Shown here: positions 43,850-51,550 of the stretch, piece after piece | Layout: every line of letters starts with the position of its first letter | Position numbering within the stretch: position 1 is the stretch's first letter | Source of the DNA: Halorussus salinus | GTDB lineage: Archaea; Halobacteriota; Halobacteria; Halobacteriales; Haladaptataceae | Direction: 5' to 3' | Assembly (NCBI RefSeq): GCF_004765815.2 | Contig: NZ_ML974127.1 | Location: 846,927-910,926 of the forward strand | Length of the DNA: 64,000 bases | Notes under the pieces: generated by a model | Seen by the model: the letters and a program-made list of their open reading frames with translations, nothing else | Told to the model about the DNA's origin: nothing | Databases searched by the model: none | Translations under genes and position numbers: made by a program

Positions 43850-44020
43850 TCAGTAGAAGTACACTTCGAACTCGTCGCCGCAACTGCTACAGTCCACCGT
43901 CGTCCCCGTGAGTCGGTCGGCGTCCCGGAACTGCGGGTCCGACTCGCCGCCGTCGGTGACGAGTTCGACGGACCTGTCCTCGCAGTTCGGGCACCCGATA
44001 CTCGTTGCTGCTTGCGACAT
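43850..44020 (-). CDS. Small zinc-ribbon protein
   Basis: 56 residues with two CxxC knuckles: IGCPNCEDRSVEL near residue 9 and VDCSSCGDEFEVYFY at the end, about 30 residues apart. It belongs to the large group of haloarchaeal CPxCG-type small zinc proteins. The start at 44020 (MSQAATSIG) is preferred over 44032. The 245-bp gap 43605-43849 downstream has no visible gene. Confidence 0.72.
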   Translation of the reverse strand: MSQAATSIGCPNCEDRSVELVTDGGESDPQFRDADRLTGTTVDCSSCGDEFEVYFY

Positions 44021-44216
44021 ACTTCGGCCCACGGAAGCCGGTCGGTTAGTTATAGAGTTGCTAAACGACCCGTGGAACCGGCGTCTGCCGCGGGCTACCG
44101 CCGACTAGCCTCGGTGTACGCTCGGCCCGAAATCGGTTGTCGGCACCTATCGACCGATACAGGGTCCCTACTCGACGGCGACGCTCGTCCGGTCGGGGGC
44201 CGGACCGGGGTGAGAC

Positions 44217-44226
44217 AAATATAAGT
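44217..44226 (+). promoter_or_regulatory. TATA-like box of the dtxR gene
   Basis: AAATATAAGT, 30-38 bp before the ATG at 44255. The predicted transcription start falls at about 44246-44250, giving a nearly leaderless mRNA. It is directly followed by a palindromic operator candidate. Confidence 0.6.
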
Positions 44227-44227
44227 T

Positions 44228-44241
44228 TTAGACGACTCTAA
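44228..44241. promoter_or_regulatory. Candidate DtxR-family operator, TTAGA-N4-TCTAA
   Basis: The perfect 5+5 palindrome TTAGACGACTCTAA lies between the TATA-like box and the expected transcription start of the dtxR gene, where a bound repressor would block initiation. It matches in form the palindrome before sufC (53901-53914). Autoregulation is an inference. Confidence 0.5.
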
Positions 44242-44254
44242 TCGGGGGTACGTG

Positions 44255-45034
44255 ATGCTGAGCGACGTGATGGAAGACTATCTCAAAGCGATCTACGCCC
44301 TCCAGCAGGACGAGGAGGGTCCCGTCGCCACGTCGGCCATCGCCGAGTATCTGGACGTGACGCCCCCGACCGTGACCAGCATGGTCGAGAAACTCGAAGA
44401 CCGCGGACTGGTCGAGCGCGAGAAGTACAAGGGGGTCGAACTCTCCGCGGAGGGCGAGACCGTCGCGCTCGAAGTCCTGCGCCACCATCGACTCCTCGAA
44501 TCCTACCTGACCGAACACCTCGACTACTCGTGGAGCGAGGTCCACGACGAGGCCGACACGCTCGAACACCACATCAGCGAGGAGTTCGAGAAGCGCGTCG
44601 CCGAGGTGCTGGGCGACCCCGAGGTGGACCCCCACGGCGACCCGATTCCGAGCGCGGACCTCACGCCGCCCGAAGCCGACGACACCGCGCCGCTCTCGGA
44701 GTACGGTCCCGGCGACAGGCTGGTCGTCGCGCGCGTCAGCGACCGCGACGAGGAGGAACTGCGCTACCTCGCGGAGGCGGGCATCGCGCCCGAGACCCTC
44801 CTCGAAGTCGTGGACGTGGCTCCCTTCGGGATGGTGACGGTCCGGTTCGACGGCGACGGCGACCGCGAGCAGAGCCTCCCGGAGAACGTCGCTCGCTCTA
44901 TCCGGGTCCGGCCCGCGGACGACGACAACCCCGCGAACGGCGACAGCCCCGCGGACGACGGGACCGGAGACGCCGACGGGACCGAGAACGGCGACGAAGC
45001 CGGAAACGGCGGCGACGACGAGATAGAGGCCTGA
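44255..45034 (+). CDS. DtxR-family metal-dependent transcriptional regulator with SH3-like domain
   Basis: A 259-residue regulator resembling haloarchaeal SirR. MLSDVMEDYLKAIYALQQDEEGPVATSAIAEYLDVTPPTVTSMVEKLEDRGLVEREKYKGVELS is the winged helix; LRHHRLLESYLTEHLDYSWSEVHDEADTLEHHISEEFEKRVAEVLGDPEVDPHGDPIP is the dimerisation/metal-binding domain with His/Asp/Glu ligands. LVVARVSDRDEEELRYLAEAGIAPETLLEVVDVAPFGMVTVRF is a FeoA/SH3-like domain. The last 40 residues are a disordered acidic tail. It senses Fe2+ or Mn2+. ATG at 44255 is chosen over the preceding GTG. Confidence 0.9.
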   Translation: MLSDVMEDYLKAIYALQQDEEGPVATSAIAEYLDVTPPTVTSMVEKLEDRGLVEREKYKGVELSAEGETVALEVLRHHRLLESYLTEHLDYSWSEVHDEADTLEHHISEEFEKRVAEVLGDPEVDPHGDPIPSADLTPPEADDTAPLSEYGPGDRLVVARVSDRDEEELRYLAEAGIAPETLLEVVDVAPFGMVTVRFDGDGDREQSLPENVARSIRVRPADDDNPANGDSPADDGTGDADGTENGDEAGNGGDDEIEA

Positions 45035-45101
45035 CGGCGACCCGCCGAACCGGTCCGGCGGAGAGACAGCTTTTTCTCGTCCGGGCTATCAGTTCCGACG
45101 A

Positions 45102-45824
45102 ATGCTGAACGTCGTCGTCTCGGCGCTCGCGGGCGTCGCGTTGGGCCTCTCGCTGGCGGCCCCGCCGGGGCCGATGAACGCCATCATCGCCGAGGAGAGC
45201 GTCCTCCGCGGCTGGGGGTCGGGCTTCCGCGCGGGCCTCGGCGCGCTGTCGGCCGACGCCTGCTTCTTCGTGCTGGCCCTGTTGGGCGTCGTCACCGTGG
45301 TCCGGGACGTGCCGGTCGTCCAGCAGGCGCTCTTTGGCTTCGGCGGCCTGCTGATGCTGTACTTCGCCTACGGGACCGCGACTGACGCTAACGCCGCGTT
45401 CGGCGGCGACGCGGGGAGCGACGGAGACGACCGGACTGCGACCGACGAGGAGACCGAGACCGCGACCGACGGGGCCGGACCGAAGGAGAGCGAGGACAGC
45501 AAGGGGTTCCGGAAGGCGTTCGTGCTGGCGCTGACCAACCCCTACCAGATTCTCTGGTGGCTGACCGCGGGCGTCGGATTGCTCGACCCCGGCACGTTCG
45601 CGCTGGACTGGCTCGGCGGCCTGACCGTCTCGACGGGGAGTCCGGTCATCGTCGTCGGCTTCTTCGGCGGCATCGCGCTCTGGATTACCGGCTTCCCGGC
45701 CGCGCTGGTCACGGTCGGGCGGCGCGTGGACGCCTTCGCGCCCGTCGTCGCCTACCTGAGTGCCGTCGTGCTGGCGGTGGCCGGACTCTCGTTCCTCTCG
45801 AAAGCGACCGGGATTCTGGCGTAG
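45102..45824 (+). CDS. LysE-family exporter
   Basis: A 240-residue membrane protein. ALAGVALGLSLAAPPGPMNAIIAEESVLRGWGSGFRAGLGALSADACFFVLALLG is the LysE/RhtB N-terminal signature (APPGPMN). A cytoplasmic acidic loop (about residues 105-140, DDRTATDEETETATDGAG) splits the helices; NPYQILWWLTAGVGLL is typical of the second half. It exports an amino acid or metal; substrate unknown. It follows the dtxR gene by 67 bp, so metal-related export is conceivable. Confidence 0.85.
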   Translation: MLNVVVSALAGVALGLSLAAPPGPMNAIIAEESVLRGWGSGFRAGLGALSADACFFVLALLGVVTVVRDVPVVQQALFGFGGLLMLYFAYGTATDANAAFGGDAGSDGDDRTATDEETETATDGAGPKESEDSKGFRKAFVLALTNPYQILWWLTAGVGLLDPGTFALDWLGGLTVSTGSPVIVVGFFGGIALWITGFPAALVTVGRRVDAFAPVVAYLSAVVLAVAGLSFLSKATGILA

Positions 45825-45876
45825 GCGATAGCTCCGACTCCTTCGCGTCCGGCCCGGAGGCGCGACGGGAAGCGAT

Positions 45877-45932
45877 TGACGAGACGCGACTGACGAGACG
45901 CGACTGACGAGACACGACTACCGAGACGTAAC
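45877..45932. repeat. 14-bp tandem repeat, four copies
   Basis: TGACGAGACGCGAC occurs at 45877 and 45891 exactly, at 45905 with one change and at 45919 with several. It is located in the convergent gap between the LysE and HD-domain genes. Confidence 0.85.
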
Positions 45933-45997
45933 CGACGAGAGCGCCAGCACCGACTCCTTGAACCGCGAAAACAGCCGCCTCGGAGTCCGTCCGCCAG

Positions 45998-46708
45998 CTA
46001 TGGCCGTCGTTGTGTCCGGCGGTCCGACGACTCCTCGTGGTCCATCTCGGGGACCTCGCCTTCGAGCCACTCGCGGAACCACTTGACGCGCTTGAGTCGC
46101 TTGTGGGCGATGCCCTCGGCGGTGTCGGTCTGGACGCGACTGGCGGCGTCCTTGCCTCGCTCCATCACCCTATCGACCATCTCGGCGGCGTCCATGTGCG
46201 TGCGGGCCTCGTAGCCCATCCGCAGGAGCATCAGCGCGGTGCCGTTCGCGCCCACCTTGTCCAGCAGGTCGGCCTCGATGAGACACTGGGTCTCTTTGGG
46301 CAGGTCGGTCAGGTCGCCCTGATAGGAGTGGTTCTCGACGGCCTTGCAGACCTCCTCGATGAACGATTCGGGGAAGTCACCGTGAGTTTCGAGGTACTTC
46401 CGGGCGATGCGCGCGCCCTCCTCGGCGTGGACCTCTTGGTCGGCGTCGAGCTTGGCGATGTCGTGGAACAGCGCGGCGACGCGCGCCACGTCCACGTTCG
46501 CGCCCTCCTGCTCGGCGATGGTGCCCGCGAGGTCCACCACGTTGAGGATGTGGTTGAACCGGTACTCCGCGGAGTGCCACGGGTACCACCGCATCCGACC
46601 GCCGCCCTCCTCGTTCTCGACGCTGGCGGCCAGATACTCGTAGACGAAGTCCTCCATCTCCTCGAACTCGGCCTCGGTGACGGGCGACTCCTTAATTTCG
46701 ACTCCCAC
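45998..46708 (-). CDS. HD-domain phosphohydrolase
   Basis: A 236-residue protein. YRFNHILNVVDLAGTIAEQEGANVDVARVAALFHDIAKLDADQEVHAEEGARIAR contains the H...HD metal-binding pattern (Phe-Asn-His and LFHDIAK); VENHSYQGDLTDLPKETQCLIEADLLDKVGANG gives the remaining His and Asp. It is predicted to be a metal-dependent phosphohydrolase on a nucleotide-like substrate. The C-terminus is basic. Confidence 0.88.
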   Translation of the reverse strand: MGVEIKESPVTEAEFEEMEDFVYEYLAASVENEEGGGRMRWYPWHSAEYRFNHILNVVDLAGTIAEQEGANVDVARVAALFHDIAKLDADQEVHAEEGARIARKYLETHGDFPESFIEEVCKAVENHSYQGDLTDLPKETQCLIEADLLDKVGANGTALMLLRMGYEARTHMDAAEMVDRVMERGKDAASRVQTDTAEGIAHKRLKRVKWFREWLEGEVPEMDHEESSDRRTQRRP

Positions 46709-46940
46709 AGAACCACCTCGATTTGCAGATGTCCGTACTCATTCTTACTCGTATAAACGAATGATTGACTCTTTAGACTTACGACGAAGACACCGGGACC
46801 GCTCGGACGGTTTCTCCGCGTTCGTCCGGAGCGCGCGAGGTTCGAATCGGGGGCCGGAACGCCGACTGTCGGCAGACACCTGACATCCCGACGGACTTTC
46901 GCTCGAAAGCGGGCGACGACGACCGACAGCGCCCGCCGTT

Positions 46941-47663
46941 CTACGCCGCCAGCACGAACTCGATGCGCTCGGTCTCCTCGCCCTTCGACTCGCGGTTCGT
47001 TATCTCGACGCGCCCGACCTCGCCGAGGCTATCGACGTGCGTGCCGCCGCAGGGACAGTAGTCGAACCCTTCCACCTCGACGACCCGGAGCGGGTCCACG
47101 TGGTCGGGGATGAGATTCAGGAGCGCGCGCCCCTCGTCGGTTCGGTCTTCGACCTCGTCGCGCGGTCGCTCGGCTTTCGTCACCGCGAGGTCCCGCTCGA
47201 TGGCCTCGTTCGACAGGCGCTCGATACGGGCGATGTCCTCGTCGGAGAACTCCGCAGGCTCGAAGTCGATGCGCGAGCGGTCGGCGTGAATCTGGTTGCC
47301 CGCCGTTTCCGCGCCGTACTCGTCCAGAACGACGCGCGAGACGACGTGCTGGGCGGTGTGCATCCGGCGGTGGGCCTCGCGGCGCTCGGCGTCGATGGAC
47401 CCCTCGACGGTCTCGCCGACCTCGGGGCGCGCGCCCTCGAACTCCTCGACGTAGTGGCGCACGTCGCCGTGATTCTTCCGGACGTTCGTCACCCTCGCCG
47501 ACCCGCCGTCCCACGAGAGGTCGCCGCGGTCGGCCGGTTGGCCGCCGCCCTCCGGGTAGAAGTACGTTCCGTCGAGGACGAGGTAGTCGTCGCCGACCTC
47601 GCTGACGGTCTCCTCGAACTCGGTCACGTCGTCGGCGTCGGGAAGGTAGCGTTGCTCGGTCAC
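46941..47663 (-). CDS. alaX: AlaX-type alanyl-tRNA editing protein
   Basis: A 240-residue free-standing editing domain that hydrolyses Ser-tRNA(Ala) or Gly-tRNA(Ala). FYPEGGGQPADRGDL is the N-terminal AlaRS-C/AlaX signature. The zinc site is HTAQH (residues about 107-111) and CGGTHVDSLGEVGRVEI (Cys and His near 210). The 232-bp gap between this gene and the HD gene has no visible gene. Confidence 0.92.
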   Translation of the reverse strand: MTEQRYLPDADDVTEFEETVSEVGDDYLVLDGTYFYPEGGGQPADRGDLSWDGGSARVTNVRKNHGDVRHYVEEFEGARPEVGETVEGSIDAERREAHRRMHTAQHVVSRVVLDEYGAETAGNQIHADRSRIDFEPAEFSDEDIARIERLSNEAIERDLAVTKAERPRDEVEDRTDEGRALLNLIPDHVDPLRVVEVEGFDYCPCGGTHVDSLGEVGRVEITNRESKGEETERIEFVLAA

Positions 47664-47780
47664 ACCCGGCCCAAGGCGGTCCAGCGGCTTAACCGATTGG
47701 CTGGCGCGCCGATTGGCCAGTCACACCGGTTGGCCGGACGCGCTCCTCGTCGTCGGCTCCTCGCCCCATCGTTCGGCGCT

Positions 47781-47828
47781 GTCAGTTCGACCCGGCGCGG
47801 TCAATTCGACCCGGCGCGGTCAGTTCAG
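47781..47828. repeat. 19-bp tandem repeat next to a hypothetical gene
   Basis: GTCAGTTCGACCCGGCGCG at 47781 is repeated at 47800 with one change, with a partial third copy at 47819. It overlaps the last bases of the hypothetical gene ending at 47820. Confidence 0.85.
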
Positions 47829-48167
47829 CCATCCGGCGACTCGCCGTCGGAGTCTCACGAACACCGGCGTTCGCCGCGAGTCGCCGTCGCCGCGATTCCG
47901 TCGCCGAGGAGCGCGGCGACCACTCGATTGATGCTTCCCGGACTGGTCGTCGGCCGACCTGCGACTCGCGCCGTCGGTCGCCGACTCGCCGCCGTGCGCG
48001 GGCCGGGCCCGTTCGCGCGTCCGGAAGAGGTCGCGGGTCGCGAGCGCGAACAGCGACCCACAGAGGAGCGTCCAATCCACGACCGCCAGTCGCCGAGCGC
48101 GACGGACGGCGACGTAGCCGACGCCGACGGCGAGTACCGAAGCCAGTGCCAGCCACGTCAGTTGCAT
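47820..48167 (-). CDS. Hypothetical small membrane protein with basic tail
   Basis: 115 residues: MQLTWLALASVLAVGVGYVAVRRARRLAVVDWTLLCGSLFALATRDLF suggests two membrane helices, followed by an Arg/Ser/Gly-rich, probably disordered cytoplasmic tail. No family recognised. Coding is supported by the helix pattern at the start; the tail could partly reflect GC-rich sequence. Confidence 0.45.
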   Translation of the reverse strand: MQLTWLALASVLAVGVGYVAVRRARRLAVVDWTLLCGSLFALATRDLFRTRERARPAHGGESATDGASRRSADDQSGKHQSSGRRAPRRRNRGDGDSRRTPVFVRLRRRVAGWLN

Positions 48168-48344
48168 CGCTCTCGGTCGTCGGGACGGACTGGCTGTCGG
48201 TCGGTGTGAAGGGAGACCATCGTCGGCAACGTCGGCCCGGAGCGATTTTGTTATACGTCGTCTGCGTAAATTCAGGATGACTATCGTTTCGGCCTCGAAG
48301 CGACCGCCGAGCGGTAACGACTCTTTATCGCCGAGTAAGCGCGG

Positions 48345-48551
48345 TCATCCGACGCTCGCGGCGAGCGTGACGACCCCGACGAGGAGACAGACCACCCCGA
48401 CCCGGCGCTTGTGAGCGGCGAACTCCTCGGTCGGTTCCGGCGGGGCGTTCAGCAGGTCCGACTGGACCCGGAGGACGGTCCGGGGAAACAGGTAGTCGGC
48501 GACGCCCCACGCGACCAACAGGACGCCGAGGGCGAGTCTCACGGGGCGCAT
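48345..48551 (-). CDS. Small two-helix membrane protein
   Basis: 68 residues: RPVRLALGVLLVAWGVADYLFPRTVLRVQSDLLN, a charged middle (PPEPTEEFAAHKRRVG), then VVCLLVGVVTLAASVG. Two helices joined by a cytoplasmic or extracytoplasmic loop. Family unknown; the well-formed hydrophobic pattern supports coding. Confidence 0.6.
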   Translation of the reverse strand: MRPVRLALGVLLVAWGVADYLFPRTVLRVQSDLLNAPPEPTEEFAAHKRRVGVVCLLVGVVTLAASVG

Positions 48552-48792
48552 GGAGTGTCACTAGTCAACGTGGAACAGGAAATAGGTTACTGCGAATACG
48601 ACGCATCTCCTCTCGTGGCGGTGACGGTGTAGAGACGTTTCTCAGCGATCTCTCGACTGTTCCCGAACCAAGGTGAATACGCTACCGGGCCGTCTAGTAT
48701 TTGCTACTTCACACTTATAACTCCGATAAAGTCGGAAATCAGTTATGGTTACTGGGAGTAAGTTACTTATTGCCGATGTGTGAACGGTAGCC

Positions 48793-48951
48793 ATGGCTCT
48801 AGTAGAGAACTGCTGTGTCTGTGACGGCGACATCGACACCGGTCCCCTCGGCACCCCGCGCAACTCGTGCGACGACTGCGGCGGACTGTTTCACAGGGAC
48901 AAGTGCGGTCGAGGAACACTGTACGGGTTCAAGTGCGACGACTGTCTGTGA
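48793..48951 (+). CDS. 52-residue Cys/His microprotein (RING/PHD-like zinc ligand spacing)
   Basis: The frame from ATG 48793 to TGA 48949-48951 encodes 52 residues with nine Cys and one His: C7, C8, C10; C26-x2-C29; H34; C38; C48-x2-C51. The order C-x2-C ... C-x2-C-x4-H-x3-C ... C-x2-C is close to the C4HC3 cross-brace of PHD/RING fingers and would bind two zinc ions. The first pair is CCVC. It is preceded by AT-rich DNA (TTACTTATTG near 48765) that may be its promoter, and is followed by tRNA-Gln on the other strand. No known family recognised. Confidence 0.65.
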   Translation: MALVENCCVCDGDIDTGPLGTPRNSCDDCGGLFHRDKCGRGTLYGFKCDDCL

Positions 48952-49005
48952 GCCGCGACGGGTAGACGACGCTGTTTCGTGTCGAAAGCGTCTGTAAAAG
49001 GCGTA

Positions 49006-49109
49006 TAGTCCCGGGCGGATTCGAACCGCCGTCATAGGCTGTCTTCCGTAACGATCCGTGAATCGCCACGTCCAAAGGCCCATATGATTGGCCACTACAC
49101 CACGGGACT
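49006..49109 (-). tRNA. tRNA-Gln(TTG) with 31-nt intron
   Basis: Acceptor stem AGTCCCG (49109-49103) pairs with CGGGACT (49013-49007), with discriminator A at 49006 and no encoded CCA. The T arm is GGCGG-TTCGAAT-CCGCC. The anticodon stem TGGGC/GCCTA closes a loop CTTTGGA with anticodon TTG at 49075-49073. Removing 49071-49041 (31 nt, after position 37) restores a 73-nt tRNA. An intron in tRNA-Gln of this length is known from haloarchaea and is removed by the archaeal splicing endonuclease at a bulge-helix-bulge. Confidence 0.9.
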
Positions 49110-49248
49110 TCACTCACTTCGTTCGCTCGCCTCGTGTACCTCGCAGTTCCGAAGGAACTGCTCACCACTACGGGACTTCAGTTCCACGTAATGCAATGAC
49201 GCACTTGAACGTATCGCAATGGAAAAGCCCCGACAACCACCCACAAAC

Positions 49249-49677
49249 TCAGTCGGCTTCGCCCTCGCCGACCAGTTCGGCGCACATGTCGGCCTCGGCG
49301 TCGAAGCAGTCGGGACACTGCGGTTCGCGGTCGATGATGGTGTCGAGTCGCTCCGCGACGGTCTCGTCGATGACGCTTTCGAGGGCCTTGGCCTCGCTCG
49401 GGAACTCCTCGACTTCGAGGACGTTGTGGAGGAATCGCTCGATGATGCAGTAGGTCTGGAGTGCCTCGCGGGCCTGCTCGATGCCCTCGTCGGTCAGCGA
49501 GACGCCCTTGTACTTCTCGTGGTCGGCGAGACCCCGCTCCTGTAGCTTGCCGATCATCTCGTTGACGCTCGCGGGACTCACGTCGAGGCGGTCGGCGAGC
49601 GCGCCGGTCGAGGCCGGACCGTTCTCCATCCGTTGCACGAGGTAGATCGCTTTCAAGTACTGGTCTGCGGTGTTCAT
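49249..49677 (-). CDS. DtxR-family regulator of the suf operon, with C-terminal Cys motif
   Basis: A 142-residue short DtxR relative. NTADQYLKAIYLVQRMENGPASTGALADRLDVSPASVNEMIGKLQERGLADHEKYKGVSLT is the winged helix; QTYCIIERFLHNVLEVEEFPSEAKALESVIDETVAERLDTIID is the dimerisation/metal domain. There is no SH3 domain; instead the tail REPQCPDCFDAEADMCAELV has Cys in a C-x2-C-x8-C arrangement, suited to iron-sulfur or iron sensing. Its ATG overlaps the stop of the ferritin-like gene. It is the last gene of the suf operon, so it probably regulates it. Confidence 0.88.
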   Translation of the reverse strand: MNTADQYLKAIYLVQRMENGPASTGALADRLDVSPASVNEMIGKLQERGLADHEKYKGVSLTDEGIEQAREALQTYCIIERFLHNVLEVEEFPSEAKALESVIDETVAERLDTIIDREPQCPDCFDAEADMCAELVGEGEAD

Positions 49678-50165
49678 GCTCGGTCCTCCATAATTCGTGT
49701 CACTTCCTCGACGCCGTCGGCCTCCTCCTCGCGAATCGTCTTCAGGGTCGCCAGCAGTTCCTCTCGGTCGAGCGCGTAGTCGGTGTCGCTGGCCTCGACG
49801 GCCTCGATGAGGTCGTCGTAGAACTTGTAGGCGGTCTCCTCGCCGTGGAGTTGGTCGTAGAGAATCCCGTCGAACCCTTCGGGACCGGTCTGGGCGTAGC
49901 GGGCCTCGACCAACTGCTGGATCTCCTCGATGGGCACCGCCTCGGCGTCCAGTTGGTCGATGAGGTCCTCCAGTCTCCGGCGGTGGTCCGCGGACTCCTC
50001 GCGGGCCCCTTCGAGCAGTTCCTCCACGTCCGCGTCGCGCTCGCCCGGCGAGAGGGTCTCGTAGTGGCGCGCGGCGCGGACCTCGACGACCTCCTCCAGC
50101 ACGATACCGATCTGGAGGAGGCGCGCGAGTTGGTTGTCGGTCGAGACCCGGTCGTTGACCGTCAT
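49674..50165 (-). CDS. Ferritin-like domain protein in suf operon
   Basis: A 163-residue all-helical protein starting MTVNDRVSTDNQLARLLQIGIVLEEVVEVRAARHYETLSP at 50165. EELLEGAREESADHRRRLEDLIDQLDAEAVPIEEI and FDGILYDQLHGEETAYKFYDDLIEAVEASD provide Glu/His residues spaced as in ferritin-like four-helix bundles. It may store or donate iron for cluster assembly. A much longer frame upstream is not supported. The 170 bp to sufD show no gene. Confidence 0.8.
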   Translation of the reverse strand: MTVNDRVSTDNQLARLLQIGIVLEEVVEVRAARHYETLSPGERDADVEELLEGAREESADHRRRLEDLIDQLDAEAVPIEEIQQLVEARYAQTGPEGFDGILYDQLHGEETAYKFYDDLIEAVEASDTDYALDREELLATLKTIREEEADGVEEVTRIMEDRA

Positions 50166-50335
50166 CCCGACCACCTGCGGTCGTCCGTCGATACCGCTGT
50201 CATGGATAGACAGTGGGGAGTTGGGAGACTTAACAGGTTTGGTCCGACGTTCGACCGCGGACGGCGCTGGCAGGCCGAGTGCGAAAAGAACAGAATCAGA
50301 AGAGAACGGGGACGACCGCAGAAACCGCGGAACGA

Positions 50336-51550
50336 CTACTCGTGGAGTCGTTCCTGCACGCGCGTTTCGAGGTCCTCGCGCAGTTCCTCGACTTCGACCT
50401 CCTCGAAGACCGGGACGAAGAAGCCCTCGACCAGCATGTTGCGGGCCGACTCGTCGTCCAGCCCGCGGGAGGTCATGTAGAACATGTCCTCCTCGTCTAT
50501 CTGGCCGACCGTGGCCGAGTGGCTGGCCTCGGTGTCGTGGTTGTTGATGATGAGCTTCGGGGAGGCGTCGGCCTCGCTGTCGTCGCTCAGCATCAGGGTG
50601 TTCTCGCGCTGGTAGGAGTTGGTGTCCCACGCGTCTCGCCCAACGTCTTGGACGCCCTCGTAGACCGACCGGGCCTCGTCGTCCAGCACGCCACGGGTCA
50701 CGAGGTCCGCGGCCGTGTGGGCCGTGTTGTGCCAGACGCGCGCCGCGATGTCGAAGTGCTGGTCGTCGTGACCGAAGAACGCGCCGACGGTCTTGGTCTC
50801 GGAGCCCTCGCCGTTCAGTTCGGTCTCGACGGAGGACTTCGTGAGCCGCGAGCCGATGTTGCCCTCAACCCAGTTGACCGTGGCGTAGTCGGCGGCGTCG
50901 CCGCGCTTGAGCGTGTAGTTGTAGGTCTCCTCGTCCAAGTCCTGTAGCGAACCGTACTGGACGTGGCTGTTCTCGCCCGCGGCGACCTCCACGATGCCGC
51001 TGTAGTAGCGGTCGCCCTCCACGTCGTCACCAGTGTCCTGTCGCTCCAGAATCGTCACGGAACTCGACTGCTCGGTGACGACTAGCGTGTAGTTGAACAG
51101 CGACTGGGAGTGCTGAGTCGTCCGGATGGTCACGTCCTCGGCGTCCACGTTCTTCGGGACGTAGACCAGCGTGCCCGTGCTGAACAGCGCGGTCGAGAGC
51201 GCGGTCAGGTAGTTCTCCTGCGGGTCGATGACCGACCCGAAGTGTTCCTTCAGGAGGTCCTCGCGCTCCTCGACGGCCTCCGAGAGCGGCAGGACTTCGG
51301 CCTCGTCGGGACCGACTTGGTCTTTCTCCTCGGCGGCGTTCAGCGGGTCCACGAAGCTCTCGTAGTCGAGCGCGTCGAGGTTGGTCCAGTCGCGGCCCGG
51401 CGTCCGAATCACGTCGGGCATCTCCAACTCGCCGAGCGCGTCGAGCGCGTCGAGGCGAGTTTCGAGGAGCCAGTCGGGTTCGCCGAGGTCCTCCGAAATT
51501 TCCCGAACGGTCTCCTCGGAGATGGTCTCGTGTACCTGCGTCGCGGTCAT
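50336..51550 (-). CDS. sufD: Fe-S cluster assembly protein SufD
   Basis: A 404-residue SufBD-family scaffold component. The N-terminus (SEETVREISEDLGEPDWLLETRLDALDALGEL) is helical; the core is a right-handed beta-helix; the C-terminus DTEASHSATVGQIDEEDMFYMTSRGLDDESARNMLVEGFF is the SufBD signature. It forms the SufBC2D complex with SufB and the ATPase SufC to build Fe-S clusters. Its ATG overlaps the sufB stop (ATGA). Confidence 0.93.
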   Translation of the reverse strand: MTATQVHETISEETVREISEDLGEPDWLLETRLDALDALGELEMPDVIRTPGRDWTNLDALDYESFVDPLNAAEEKDQVGPDEAEVLPLSEAVEEREDLLKEHFGSVIDPQENYLTALSTALFSTGTLVYVPKNVDAEDVTIRTTQHSQSLFNYTLVVTEQSSSVTILERQDTGDDVEGDRYYSGIVEVAAGENSHVQYGSLQDLDEETYNYTLKRGDAADYATVNWVEGNIGSRLTKSSVETELNGEGSETKTVGAFFGHDDQHFDIAARVWHNTAHTAADLVTRGVLDDEARSVYEGVQDVGRDAWDTNSYQRENTLMLSDDSEADASPKLIINNHDTEASHSATVGQIDEEDMFYMTSRGLDDESARNMLVEGFFVPVFEEVEVEELREDLETRVQERLHE

